Source: a virus. From it: 64,000 nucleotides of DNA. Shown here piece after piece: positions 45,126 to 52,731 of this stretch. Under the pieces are notes generated by a model that did not search any database, was not told the origin of the DNA, and saw nothing but the letters and a program-made list of their open reading frames with translations. The stretch covers positions 1 through 64,000 of IMG/VR virus record IMGVR_UViG_3300042362_000298; one strand, 5' to 3'. The translations under genes were made by a program, and so were the position numbers. Each line of letters opens with the position of its first letter. Position 1 is the stretch's first letter.

Positions 45126-45656
45126 ATGCAGGAGCGCTGGCATTACGTTTACTATTCTTACGAACCATGGGGAAGAGGGTACATAGGGAAGCGAAGCTCC
45201 AGAACGCCACCGGAGACAGATGCCTATATGGGCAGTTTTAGCGACAAAAGTTTTCGCCCGACAGAAAAAATTGTAATCGCAATATTTGATACAGCAGAAA
45301 AAGCATTGCACGCAGAGATTTTGCTGCACAATTTTTACCAAGTAGATCGCAATCCGCATTTTGCAAATCGCAGCCGCCAAACAAGTACTGGATTTACATG
45401 CCCTTTGGATTACTACCAATTTCTTACTCCTCAACAAAAATTCTTGAGAAATTATAAAATTAGACAAGCGCATTCCATGGGCAGCAAAGGGTTCTACTTC
45501 AAGTTAACAAGCCCAAGTGGGGCCATAATTGTTACCCGCAATCTTCGGGAAACTTGCGCAAATTACGATTTAGATCGCAGAAATTTAATGAAAGTGTTGT
45601 CCGGAAAAAGAAGGCACTCCAAAGGGTGGACCATTTGCAAGCTGCCTTTGCCATGA
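45126..45656 (+). CDS. GIY-YIG homing-type nuclease (176 aa)
   Basis: ATG 45126. HYVYYSYEPWGRGYIGKRSS is the GIY-YIG signature variant; ALHAEILLHNFYQVDRNPHF holds the catalytic Glu region. The C-terminus (FYFKLTSPSGAIIVTRNLRE, then NLMKVLSGKRRHSKGWTICK) is a NUMOD/IENR-like DNA-binding part. On the plus strand inside the minus late operon: a mobile gene. Confidence 0.8.
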   Translation: MQERWHYVYYSYEPWGRGYIGKRSSRTPPETDAYMGSFSDKSFRPTEKIVIAIFDTAEKALHAEILLHNFYQVDRNPHFANRSRQTSTGFTCPLDYYQFLTPQQKFLRNYKIRQAHSMGSKGFYFKLTSPSGAIIVTRNLRETCANYDLDRRNLMKVLSGKRRHSKGWTICKLPLP

Positions 45657-45952
45657 AAATTCACGCCAGTAAAGTTAGTGCGGCAAAATTGCCACATCCC
45701 CAAAGGCGCCTGTTGATAGCGTCACGGTTGAAAGATGCGCGAGAGCAAAGCGGGCTGTCTCAGCGATATGTTGCCCGGCAATTGCACATAGGACAATCGA
45801 CATATTGCCGCATAGAACGCGGAGAAAGCGAACCCTCCGCAGTGCAAATTGCCACTCTTAGCGGGCTTTATGGGCTGTCAGTGCTTTGGCTATTGGGCAT
45901 GCCAAATTTTGTTGTCAACGCGGCTCAATCTTCCTCGTCATCGTCGTCCTGA
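45653..45952 (+). CDS. XRE/Cro-type transcription regulator (99 aa)
   Basis: ATG 45653 overlaps the nuclease stop (ATGA). RLKDAREQSGLSQRYVARQL followed by IGQSTYCRIERGESEPSAVQ is a complete HTH_3 domain. The Ser-rich end (QSSSSSSS) is antisense to the Asp/Glu-rich end of the next minus gene. It may regulate its own operon through the palindrome at 45106. Confidence 0.8.
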   Translation: MKIHASKVSAAKLPHPQRRLLIASRLKDAREQSGLSQRYVARQLHIGQSTYCRIERGESEPSAVQIATLSGLYGLSVLWLLGMPNFVVNAAQSSSSSSS

Positions 45953-46236
45953 AGCCCTTCGATTTGTTGTTCGATGCCGGTCATCACATAACTTTTTGCA
46001 ATAGCCTCGGCCTCGAAGACCAGCATTTTGACTGGTTCAAAATATTCATGGGGCTTGTCATAAGCATTGCGCACAAAGATGTGGGTTTCATCAAGACGCC
46101 CATTCTTGAAGTGCTGCTCTTCGACTAGCCGCCAGTTGGAAGTGTCACGATGCTCATGCGCGGAAAGAATGCACAGAGCCTTCATGATGCCAATGCCGTC
46201 TTCTTCTTCTTCAATGACGCGGACGTATTCGCTCAC
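45925..46236 (-). CDS. Hypothetical acidic protein (103 aa)
   Basis: ATG 46236 (MSEYVRVIEEEEDGIGIMKA), coupled by ATGA to the gene upstream. Beta strands alternate with helices; the tail is pure acid (DDDDEED). Its 3' end overlaps the XRE gene by 28 bases on the other strand. Unknown. Confidence 0.55.
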   Translation of the reverse strand: MSEYVRVIEEEEDGIGIMKALCILSAHEHRDTSNWRLVEEQHFKNGRLDETHIFVRNAYDKPHEYFEPVKMLVFEAEAIAKSYVMTGIEQQIEGLQDDDDEED

Positions 46237-46631
46237 GATTGTTCCTTGCGGCTTTCCACCATCTTAATAATCCGATTGGCCCACGCCCTACCAGCGTCAC
46301 CTCCCCATAAGAGCCATGCGTGAAATCCAGCATCACCTTCTCCTCCAGCTTTATTCTTTTCATGCCTTGAAAAGAACGCTGCCATGCGCTTAATGGTTTC
46401 GTAGCTCACCTTCTCCCCATTGGCCAAGCTTGTCGCTCTAGCAACGCCACTACCAATGCCTTGCTTGCCGGCTTCCTGAGTGGTCAGGCCGCCTTTGCCA
46501 TGCTTCTTGCGCAGCTCCAAGCCGCGACGCGCTGCTGAACGAACAGGCGATGGAGGGGCAAACGATTCAGTGTCGCCCCTCAGCGCTTTTTTGCGCGGCT
46601 TTTTCGCAAGGCTGACAAATAACCCTTGCAA
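46233..46631 (-). CDS. Conserved phage domain protein (132 aa)
   Basis: Frame from 46631, overlapping the upstream gene by 52 bases; the true start may lie lower. PPSPVRSAARRGLELRKKHG, SYETIKRMAAFFSRHEKNK and AWLLWGGDAGRAWANRII form a domain I recall as free-standing or fused to phage head proteins and proteases. Function unknown; probably virion associated. Confidence 0.6.
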   Translation of the reverse strand: MQGLFVSLAKKPRKKALRGDTESFAPPSPVRSAARRGLELRKKHGKGGLTTQEAGKQGIGSGVARATSLANGEKVSYETIKRMAAFFSRHEKNKAGGEGDAGFHAWLLWGGDAGRAWANRIIKMVESRKEQS

Positions 46632-46906
46632 CGAGCTTCACCGGCAGTTTCGTCCATGGTGTCGCACTCTTCGTCTTCCATTTCTGCCTCTTCTTCCTCT
46701 TCGCCAGCAAGCTCTTTCATGAAGGCCAGATAGTATTCATCCCCCATGTCCTTCTTGGGCTTGCGCGAAAGTCCAGCTTCGGAGAGGGCAATTGCCAGTG
46801 CTTGCTGGGGATTCTTCACAGCTTCGCCGCTGCTGCTTTTCAGTTTGCCACTCTTAAATTCGCGCATCACCTTGGCCACTTTGGCCTGCTTTTCTTTGTT
46901 AGTCAT
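46580..46906 (-). CDS. DUF6496-like protein (108 aa)
   Basis: ATG 46906 (MTNKEKQAKVAKVMREFKSG). VMREFKSGKLKSSSGEAVKN and PQQALAIALSEAGLSRK are the marks of DUF6496. An acidic middle and basic end (LSALRKSRAKKR) follow. Common in phage structural regions; role unknown. Confidence 0.65.
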   Translation of the reverse strand: MTNKEKQAKVAKVMREFKSGKLKSSSGEAVKNPQQALAIALSEAGLSRKPKKDMGDEYYLAFMKELAGEEEEEAEMEDEECDTMDETAGEARCKGYLSALRKSRAKKR

Positions 46907-46909
46907 TTT

Positions 46910-47635
46910 CTATGGGAAGAAATTGATTGGAGCTGTTTCAATGCTAAGCCCTGGCCACACCTTTTCACGACGCAAGATCAATGCTGTCATGATGCGTTCC
47001 GCTAGGAACGAAATGTATCGACAATTGTAGCCTTCAATTTGTTTAATTTTTTCTTGGCAATTGCCCCAGATTGGCCACATGCAATCCAGCAAAGTTTGCA
47101 TGACTTCGCAATAATTTACATGGGCTCCTCGCGCCATGATATGACCAAAGAAAATATTCTGATCAAGCGCAAGCTCTAGTTCTTCTTTCGTGATTGGCAT
47201 TTGTCCGCGATCCGCAATCAATAGCGCCTGTTCGATGCCGTCCATGCCTGCGTGCCCTTCTCTGTACTGCTTGGCAATGGAAAAGCCAAAATGTTCAGGC
47301 TCGGGAATGTACAGCACTGAGGGAGAAGAAGGAGCCAGTCCCTCGTCTGCCCATTGTCTCCTGTACTGAGCATTGCCGATGAACTCTTCCGTGGCATTGT
47401 TGACGAGCCAGTGAATGCCAGTCAGTTCGGACCACCACTTGTTGTAGGAGGAAATATTATGCTCGCCCAGATTGTCTAGGGTCCAGCCCGCATAAGAAAG
47501 TTGCAGCAGTTCTCCTTGAGGAAGACTTTCTGCCCCTAATTTCATGCGATGGAGAGAAGCGGAGGATGAATAACGAGGCTCGTTATCGCCATGACACATC
47601 ACATAGATGTGCCAATCTTCAGCTTGCATAGACAT
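46910..47635 (-). CDS. DUF4422-like glycosyltransferase (241 aa)
   Basis: ATG 47635, overlapping the upstream GT by 17 bases. ISSYNKWWSELTGIHWLVNN, EFIGNAQYRRQW and a helical end match the DUF4422 group of putative galactosyl-type transferases. Part of the sugar cassette 46.9-52.0 kb. Confidence 0.65.
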   Translation of the reverse strand: MSMQAEDWHIYVMCHGDNEPRYSSSASLHRMKLGAESLPQGELLQLSYAGWTLDNLGEHNISSYNKWWSELTGIHWLVNNATEEFIGNAQYRRQWADEGLAPSSPSVLYIPEPEHFGFSIAKQYREGHAGMDGIEQALLIADRGQMPITKEELELALDQNIFFGHIMARGAHVNYCEVMQTLLDCMWPIWGNCQEKIKQIEGYNCRYISFLAERIMTALILRREKVWPGLSIETAPINFFP

Positions 47636-48329
47636 CTCGCTTGGCCCAAAGTTCGTTGTAATTGTTTACGCCTGTAGCGCCAACGCCAGTAAGATCACCA
47701 CCGCCAGAAGGCTTGGACCAAGCCATAATAGTTCCATCGGGCAGGATGAAAGCCCTATTCTTCTGCTCATGCGTAGGAGTTAGCTCTAGATAGTCACCAT
47801 AAACGAAGTCCGAAGCAGGACCGTTCATTGCCAGTGCCTGACCAAGCAGCGTGGGGCCAGTAGGGCACAATGGCGTGATGCCATAAAAGCGCTCATGGCA
47901 ATTGTTCACGATCAATTGAATGGCGGTGGTTAGCGCGGGATTGTCGGGCTGTGAATACAGAACAGTCGTGGCGCATGCCCAGGAAGTGAAGCTAAAGCGC
48001 TGGATGTCCCTGAAGGCTAACCATTTGATGCGAGGCCCCACTTCCACCGGATTGACCACTCTGATGGCAATGTCCAAATACCATCCACCAAGCTTGTTTA
48101 GCAAGCAAAAGCGTCCAAGATCAGCCTTGTACGAATAGGGCTTCAGACAGTCATAAGCCCACAGCACGTCAGGGTCGTAATTGTCGGCAATAAACTGCCT
48201 CAGTGTTTCCTTGGTGTAGATCGTGTGATTTGCAGAAGGAAACGAAGCTTTAACAGTGCCAGTGGCATATTGGAGAAACGGCGAAAGCTCATCCCCCGCG
48301 TCGCTCAGAAAAATTTGAGAGATTTCCAT
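47619..48329 (-). CDS. DXD-type glycosyltransferase, motif altered (236 aa)
   Basis: ATG 48329 (MEISQIFLSDAGDELSPFLQ); an in-frame TTG lies at 48338. YKADLGRFCLLNKLGGWYLD is the OCH1/Gly_transf_sug signature, but the DXD motif reads DIA, so the second metal-binding Asp is lost. It may use another residue, or be inactive. Confidence 0.65.
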   Translation of the reverse strand: MEISQIFLSDAGDELSPFLQYATGTVKASFPSANHTIYTKETLRQFIADNYDPDVLWAYDCLKPYSYKADLGRFCLLNKLGGWYLDIAIRVVNPVEVGPRIKWLAFRDIQRFSFTSWACATTVLYSQPDNPALTTAIQLIVNNCHERFYGITPLCPTGPTLLGQALAMNGPASDFVYGDYLELTPTHEQKNRAFILPDGTIMAWSKPSGGGDLTGVGATGVNNYNELWAKRDVYAS

Positions 48330-48334
48330 GGTGA

Positions 48335-49555
48335 TCAAACAATTTTTGCGGGAGTGCCGAAGCCCTTGAACTGTGAAGACGCACCTTGAGCAAGCGTTTC
48401 TTCAATGATGCCAAGCATCTGCTTCTGGATGAAGGGCCAAGTAAATGGCTTCTCATGAATGCGTTTATAGCACCATTCCCCATCGGCGGCCAGGAAGTCA
48501 CGATTTTCGTAATATCCGCTCAAAAGCTCCGCCAAACTTTCGGGCGTAGGAATCGGACGCTCGAGGCCATAGTTCCTATCGGTTTCTGAGCCTTGGCATT
48601 GAATGCGAGGTACTTCACCGAAGATTTCCTTCAGACTTGTATGGTCAGGCACCAACTGCGCCACGCCAGTAGCTGCATGCTCCGTATTGACCAAGCCCCA
48701 GCCCTCGCCAATGCAAGTATTTACACCCACGTCGCAGGCGTTGTACACCTTGTTGAGTTGTTCAATGGGAAGGCAGTTGTGAGTGGAAAACTCGGGGCTG
48801 GTAAGAATCAGCTTGCCCGTAGGGTCATATCCCTCATCTTTAGCCACGCGCTTAAACAGCGGCACCAAGTCCCAGCCCAAATCTTTCTTGCCCATATTGA
48901 GCCATAGACGTGCGTCGGGCTTGTCTTTCGCAAACTTGATGAAGCCCTTAATGGTCAAGTCAATACGCTTACGAGGTTGATTCCTGTTGCCATTGAAGAC
49001 GATAAATACATCGCTTGGCACACCCAATTCCTTCCGGCATTGCTCTTTGTCCATCGGGAAAAACTTTGTAAAGTCCGTACCATGCCCTACCACTTCAACA
49101 GACTTTTCATAGCCCATTTTTCGCAGTTCTTCCTTCGCGAACTCCGTGTAGGTGATGAGTTTGTCCCAGTGGTTGATAGGCTCGCATAGCTCCGCAAATA
49201 GCCCATAAGAATCAATGGGGGTGTACACAATTGTTTTGAAGCCAATATCCTCCTGGAATTGTTTGATGCCATTAAACAAATTGATCGCCACCCAAATGTC
49301 GTTAAGGATGAAAACGAGGTCGGGCTTGATTTTCTGAACCAGCTCTCCAATGCGATGCTGCCCAAACGGGTCCGAGCCGTAGGCCATGGCGGGATACATT
49401 TTGCAATGCTCCTGCATTTCATTGGGGTCGCCATGCCAGTTCACGGCCAGGGCATGCACGTCGTGCTCTTTGGCCAGTGCTGGAATCAAATGCTCGCTCA
49501 CGCGCCCAAAACCAGTTTGCACTCCTACGTCGCCGCAGTAGAGAATAGTTGCCAC
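48335..49555 (-). CDS. GT4-type glycosyltransferase (406 aa)
   Basis: ATG 49555. GT-B fold: TGFGRVSEHLIPALAKEHDV at the start, FIVFNGNRNQPRKRIDLTIK, and a donor-site segment CIGEGWGLVNTEHAATGVAQ with the E...E pattern of GT4 enzymes. It probably transfers an activated sugar to a glycan or protein in the infected cell. Confidence 0.8.
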   Translation of the reverse strand: MATILYCGDVGVQTGFGRVSEHLIPALAKEHDVHALAVNWHGDPNEMQEHCKMYPAMAYGSDPFGQHRIGELVQKIKPDLVFILNDIWVAINLFNGIKQFQEDIGFKTIVYTPIDSYGLFAELCEPINHWDKLITYTEFAKEELRKMGYEKSVEVVGHGTDFTKFFPMDKEQCRKELGVPSDVFIVFNGNRNQPRKRIDLTIKGFIKFAKDKPDARLWLNMGKKDLGWDLVPLFKRVAKDEGYDPTGKLILTSPEFSTHNCLPIEQLNKVYNACDVGVNTCIGEGWGLVNTEHAATGVAQLVPDHTSLKEIFGEVPRIQCQGSETDRNYGLERPIPTPESLAELLSGYYENRDFLAADGEWCYKRIHEKPFTWPFIQKQMLGIIEETLAQGASSQFKGFGTPAKIV

Positions 49556-49597
49556 AAGAAAAGGAAAGCTGGCCTCATCTTACAAGGGTTTTAGACT

Positions 49598-50599
49598 ATG
49601 GCAGAAGCGGACTGTGGCATGCGCGTAGCGATTATCGGAGCTGGATGGGTGGGATGCCACTTGGCTTATCAACTCAGAGACGAACACCACATCACGCTGT
49701 TTGACCGCAAACCTGAACCGTTTCACGGCGCTTCGCTGGTCAACCAAAATCGGCTTCACCTTGGCTATCACTACGCAAGGAATGCAGCCACTCGTTCGCT
49801 GTGCAGATTTACTTTCGATCGTTTTATGCACGAATACGGAAGTCTCACTTACGCAGTGGAGGATAATTTGTATGCGGTGCCAGAAGATGAAAGCTTGCTA
49901 GACGCGGGAACCGTCAGAAGCATCTTCCCTCCATTGATCTTTCAGTATGAAGAAATTGAAGCCGACTTTCTTCGCGACACTTCCATGGTTTGGCGCACTC
50001 AAGAGCGTTACATTTCTCCCGTCGAGGCCAAACAGTTCTTCTCGGAGCAATTGTCTCCAGTGTTCCAACAAGAACAAATTACCAAGGAAGGCATTAAGCG
50101 GCTGAAGCAAGATTTTCATTTGGTGATTGATTGCACGAATAATGCGCTGCTAAAGCCATCAAGCAATGAATACTTTGAGGCAGTGGCAATGTTTCTCTAT
50201 GACATTCAAAAGCCTTTGCCTTTTGGTGCGCTCACTTATATTGACGGACCATTGTTTTCTTTCTATCCGTTTCACGATGGCACTATGTCCCTGAGTCATG
50301 TGGTGCATAGCGTTGCCGCCGATTCAGTGTTGCCCATTGAGGAAGAGCCGCCGATGGAAAAGCTGGAACAATTAAGACACAAGGCAGAGCTTCATGCTCG
50401 CTCGTACTGGCCGGGCTTCCTGGACCATCTTTCTCGTCATAGTATTGTGCTGTCAATGAAAAGCAAACGAACCAATGCCAGTGCATATCGAGCCCCGCTG
50501 TTCAAACAGCAGGACAATCTTCTGTCTTGCTATACAGGCAAGATTCAGGGCATCTACTTAATCGAAGAAAAAGTGCGCGAAATATTGGAGGGTCTGTAA
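49598..50599 (+). CDS. FAD-dependent oxidoreductase (333 aa)
   Basis: ATG 49598; ATG 49619 gives a start right at the nucleotide-binding motif RVAIIGAGWVGCHLAYQLRD. NQNRLHLGYHY follows the FAD fold as in DAO-type or UDP-galactopyranose mutase-like flavoproteins. The substrate cannot be inferred. It is the only plus gene of the sugar cassette, overlapping its right neighbour by 46 bases tail to tail. Confidence 0.7.
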   Translation: MAEADCGMRVAIIGAGWVGCHLAYQLRDEHHITLFDRKPEPFHGASLVNQNRLHLGYHYARNAATRSLCRFTFDRFMHEYGSLTYAVEDNLYAVPEDESLLDAGTVRSIFPPLIFQYEEIEADFLRDTSMVWRTQERYISPVEAKQFFSEQLSPVFQQEQITKEGIKRLKQDFHLVIDCTNNALLKPSSNEYFEAVAMFLYDIQKPLPFGALTYIDGPLFSFYPFHDGTMSLSHVVHSVAADSVLPIEEEPPMEKLEQLRHKAELHARSYWPGFLDHLSRHSIVLSMKSKRTNASAYRAPLFKQQDNLLSCYTGKIQGIYLIEEKVREILEGL

Positions 50600-51297
50600 A
50601 GATGAGCGAAATAATGGTACTCACCTGGATAATTCTTTGCCTTTAACAGCTCGCGAATGACTGCCCCTTCGTATTCGGCATTGCGCAACGCTTCAGCAAA
50701 ACGCTCATGCTTTTCCTGGGAGACAATGGGGCCAATATTTTGATCGCTAATGTGAACATGCTTAATATAGGGAAAGTATTGAACAAGCACATCTTCAGGC
50801 CATTGACTCTCTAGCCAGACGCTATTAGTGTCGATCATTGTTGCAGTGTGGGACAATGAGTATTCCGCAAGGCTTTGCACAATTTCTTCGACTGTGAAGA
50901 AATATTCGCCACCATAGGGCTTGGCTACGGGCTCAATACAAACAGTGCAATCGAGAGCGGCAAGGGCATCATTCACCCTTGCAAGCGCGTCCATCAAATA
51001 ACGCCTGTCGCCTTTGCGTAGTCCTGGGCTTCCAAGCACCATTCTCTTCCATCCGTATTCATGCGCCATTGCTATCAAATTGGCCAAGCATGAATCCAGC
51101 GCCTGCTCGTCCCAGAAGGCGTCAATGTCCATGCCATAGAACAATGATTGCGCCGAATATTTTTGCAAATAGCCGGAAAAGCGACTGTGCCTTTTGAAGG
51201 GCACTGCTTCCAATAGCTCGACGCCATCGGGAAGATGCAGGACAATTTCTGTATGGTCTTCGGCTTCCCAGCCAATTGCACTAACCCCGAGCTTCAT
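50554..51297 (-). CDS. TIM-barrel sugar isomerase/epimerase (247 aa)
   Basis: ATG 51297 (MKLGVSAIGWEAEDHTEIVL). GSPGLRKGDRR, TVCIEPVAKPYGGEYFFTVE, ATMIDTNSVW and YIKHVHISDQN follow the AP-endonuclease/xylose-isomerase-like order with the usual metal ligands Glu, Asp and His. Coupled to the epimerase gene upstream. Confidence 0.7.
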   Translation of the reverse strand: MKLGVSAIGWEAEDHTEIVLHLPDGVELLEAVPFKRHSRFSGYLQKYSAQSLFYGMDIDAFWDEQALDSCLANLIAMAHEYGWKRMVLGSPGLRKGDRRYLMDALARVNDALAALDCTVCIEPVAKPYGGEYFFTVEEIVQSLAEYSLSHTATMIDTNSVWLESQWPEDVLVQYFPYIKHVHISDQNIGPIVSQEKHERFAEALRNAEYEGAVIRELLKAKNYPGEYHYFAHLYRPSNISRTFSSIK

Positions 51298-52033
51298 TGA
51301 TAAATGCCTCCATTTCATCCATTACTTCCCCCTTGGAAAGCCAATAACCGCTTTTCGTTGCCATGGTGCGATAATCGTAAGAGATACGCTCACTCCATGA
51401 GATTTCAGCATTGGGGAAAAACCTATCAATGATTTCTAAGGTTTCAATGGGAGGCGGGAATAAATTGATCACTTCATTGCCTTTTACTTCTTGAATGTCT
51501 TGCCACAGTCGCCTGAGCGGATACCACTGATAGGCCGAGTTGCCATTGATTTGATCGATATTGTGATCATTCAGCAAATCAAACAAGATATTCTTTTTGA
51601 TAAGCGGATGGAAGACGGCTGGCAGTCGCACAATGCAAGTATCAAAGCCAAGCGTGTCTTGGACAAGTGTTTCAAACAAAAGTCTGTTAGAGCCGTAGCT
51701 CAATGGTCCAAAATGCGTCCAACAACTTTCATTGCCTCCGCAATTGTCGGGCTGATAAATGTCAATGGTGGAAATAAGAATTACTTTCGTTGCCCATACC
51801 TCTGTTAGAACATCGACAATGGAGAGAATATTGTTGAAGTCTTTTGCTGGGTCTTGATTGACCAACCATTTTGTTGCAGGCAGGCAAGCAAGGTACAATT
51901 CGTCCACTTGCCCTGGCGCATTGGCAATCTCCGGCAACTCATGAATGTTGCTGGAATTAAAGGTGGCGTCGAAGTTGGCGGATTGCTGCAGAACGCTACC
52001 AATCAGACCAGTGTCTCCTACGAGAACTTTCAT
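51281..52033 (-). CDS. NAD-dependent sugar epimerase/reductase (250 aa)
   Basis: ATG 52033 (MKVLVGDTGLIGSVLQQSAN): Rossmann motif GDTGLIG. ILISTIDIYQPDN provides the Ser/Thr region and PLSYGSNRLLFE the catalytic Tyr, with Arg in place of the usual Lys three residues on (YxxxR). An SDR of the RmlD/GalE type, making or reducing a nucleotide sugar for the glycosyltransferases. Confidence 0.7.
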   Translation of the reverse strand: MKVLVGDTGLIGSVLQQSANFDATFNSSNIHELPEIANAPGQVDELYLACLPATKWLVNQDPAKDFNNILSIVDVLTEVWATKVILISTIDIYQPDNCGGNESCWTHFGPLSYGSNRLLFETLVQDTLGFDTCIVRLPAVFHPLIKKNILFDLLNDHNIDQINGNSAYQWYPLRRLWQDIQEVKGNEVINLFPPPIETLEIIDRFFPNAEISWSERISYDYRTMATKSGYWLSKGEVMDEMEAFINEARG

Positions 52034-52053
52034 GGGCTTGAAACTTTGCCCTA

Positions 52054-52731
52054 CTATACTGGCACCGCTTGCGGCTGCTGCCTGAAGTAGCGCACAGAAC
52101 AGCGGCACCTAGCGCCGCATTCACAACGCTGTCCCGGCAGTGGCACGCTTCCAATGGAAACAACGCCACGAGCGGCATAACGCAGGCAATCTTCGCAGTG
52201 CTTGGCTTGCTCGTCCAGGATGCGCCGCATTAAGGAATAGCCTTGTTCCTGCTGTCTGATTTCGGCTCCCAGCCAGTAACTGCCACGAACGCTTTGAGCG
52301 TATAAGCCAATGCGAGCCAAAGCCATGGGAGCAGAAACGCGACCGCCAAGCAAATCGGAGGCAAAATTCGCAAGAAAATCATATTCCAAACGAAGCCTTT
52401 GACCCACGCGACCATATTCTGCACTGCCCATACCAGCTTTGCCTCCGTGGCCAATAATTGCTGCTTGAATGTGGGCGGCTTTAATAGCTTCTCGCACGCT
52501 TCCTTGCCACTGGTCAAGAGTGATTGATCCATCATTGAGCATGCGAGTGAAGCGCTTAAGCGAAGCTTCCAGCTTATCAATGCGTCCGTCGACAAGCTTT
52601 TGCACAGAAGCTTGGCTTAAGAATTTGCCGCGTTCGTCCCGATAGCGTCCAGCGTTACGGTCGTAAGACCATGCAGCATCCATCCTGCTAGACAACACTG
52701 CTTCTGCAAATGCACTGAGGTCATTCAGCAT
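52054..52731 (-). CDS. MuF-like minor head protein (225 aa)
   Basis: ATG 52731 overlaps the portal end by 11 bases. Helical, ending in the cysteine-rich signature AKHCEDCLRYAARGVVSIGS then LPGQRCECGARCRCSVRYF, typical of SPP1 gp7/MuF-type head morphogenesis proteins. It is probably carried inside the head and possibly ejected. Confidence 0.7.
   Translation of the reverse strand: MLNDLSAFAEAVLSSRMDAAWSYDRNAGRYRDERGKFLSQASVQKLVDGRIDKLEASLKRFTRMLNDGSITLDQWQGSVREAIKAAHIQAAIIGHGGKAGMGSAEYGRVGQRLRLEYDFLANFASDLLGGRVSAPMALARIGLYAQSVRGSYWLGAEIRQQEQGYSLMRRILDEQAKHCEDCLRYAARGVVSIGSVPLPGQRCECGARCRCSVRYFRQQPQAVPV

Noticed and set aside
45653-45952. XRE protein as a CI-type lysogeny repressor
   Set aside because: It is paired with a homing nuclease, and there is no integrase, excisionase or divergent cro-like switch in the window.
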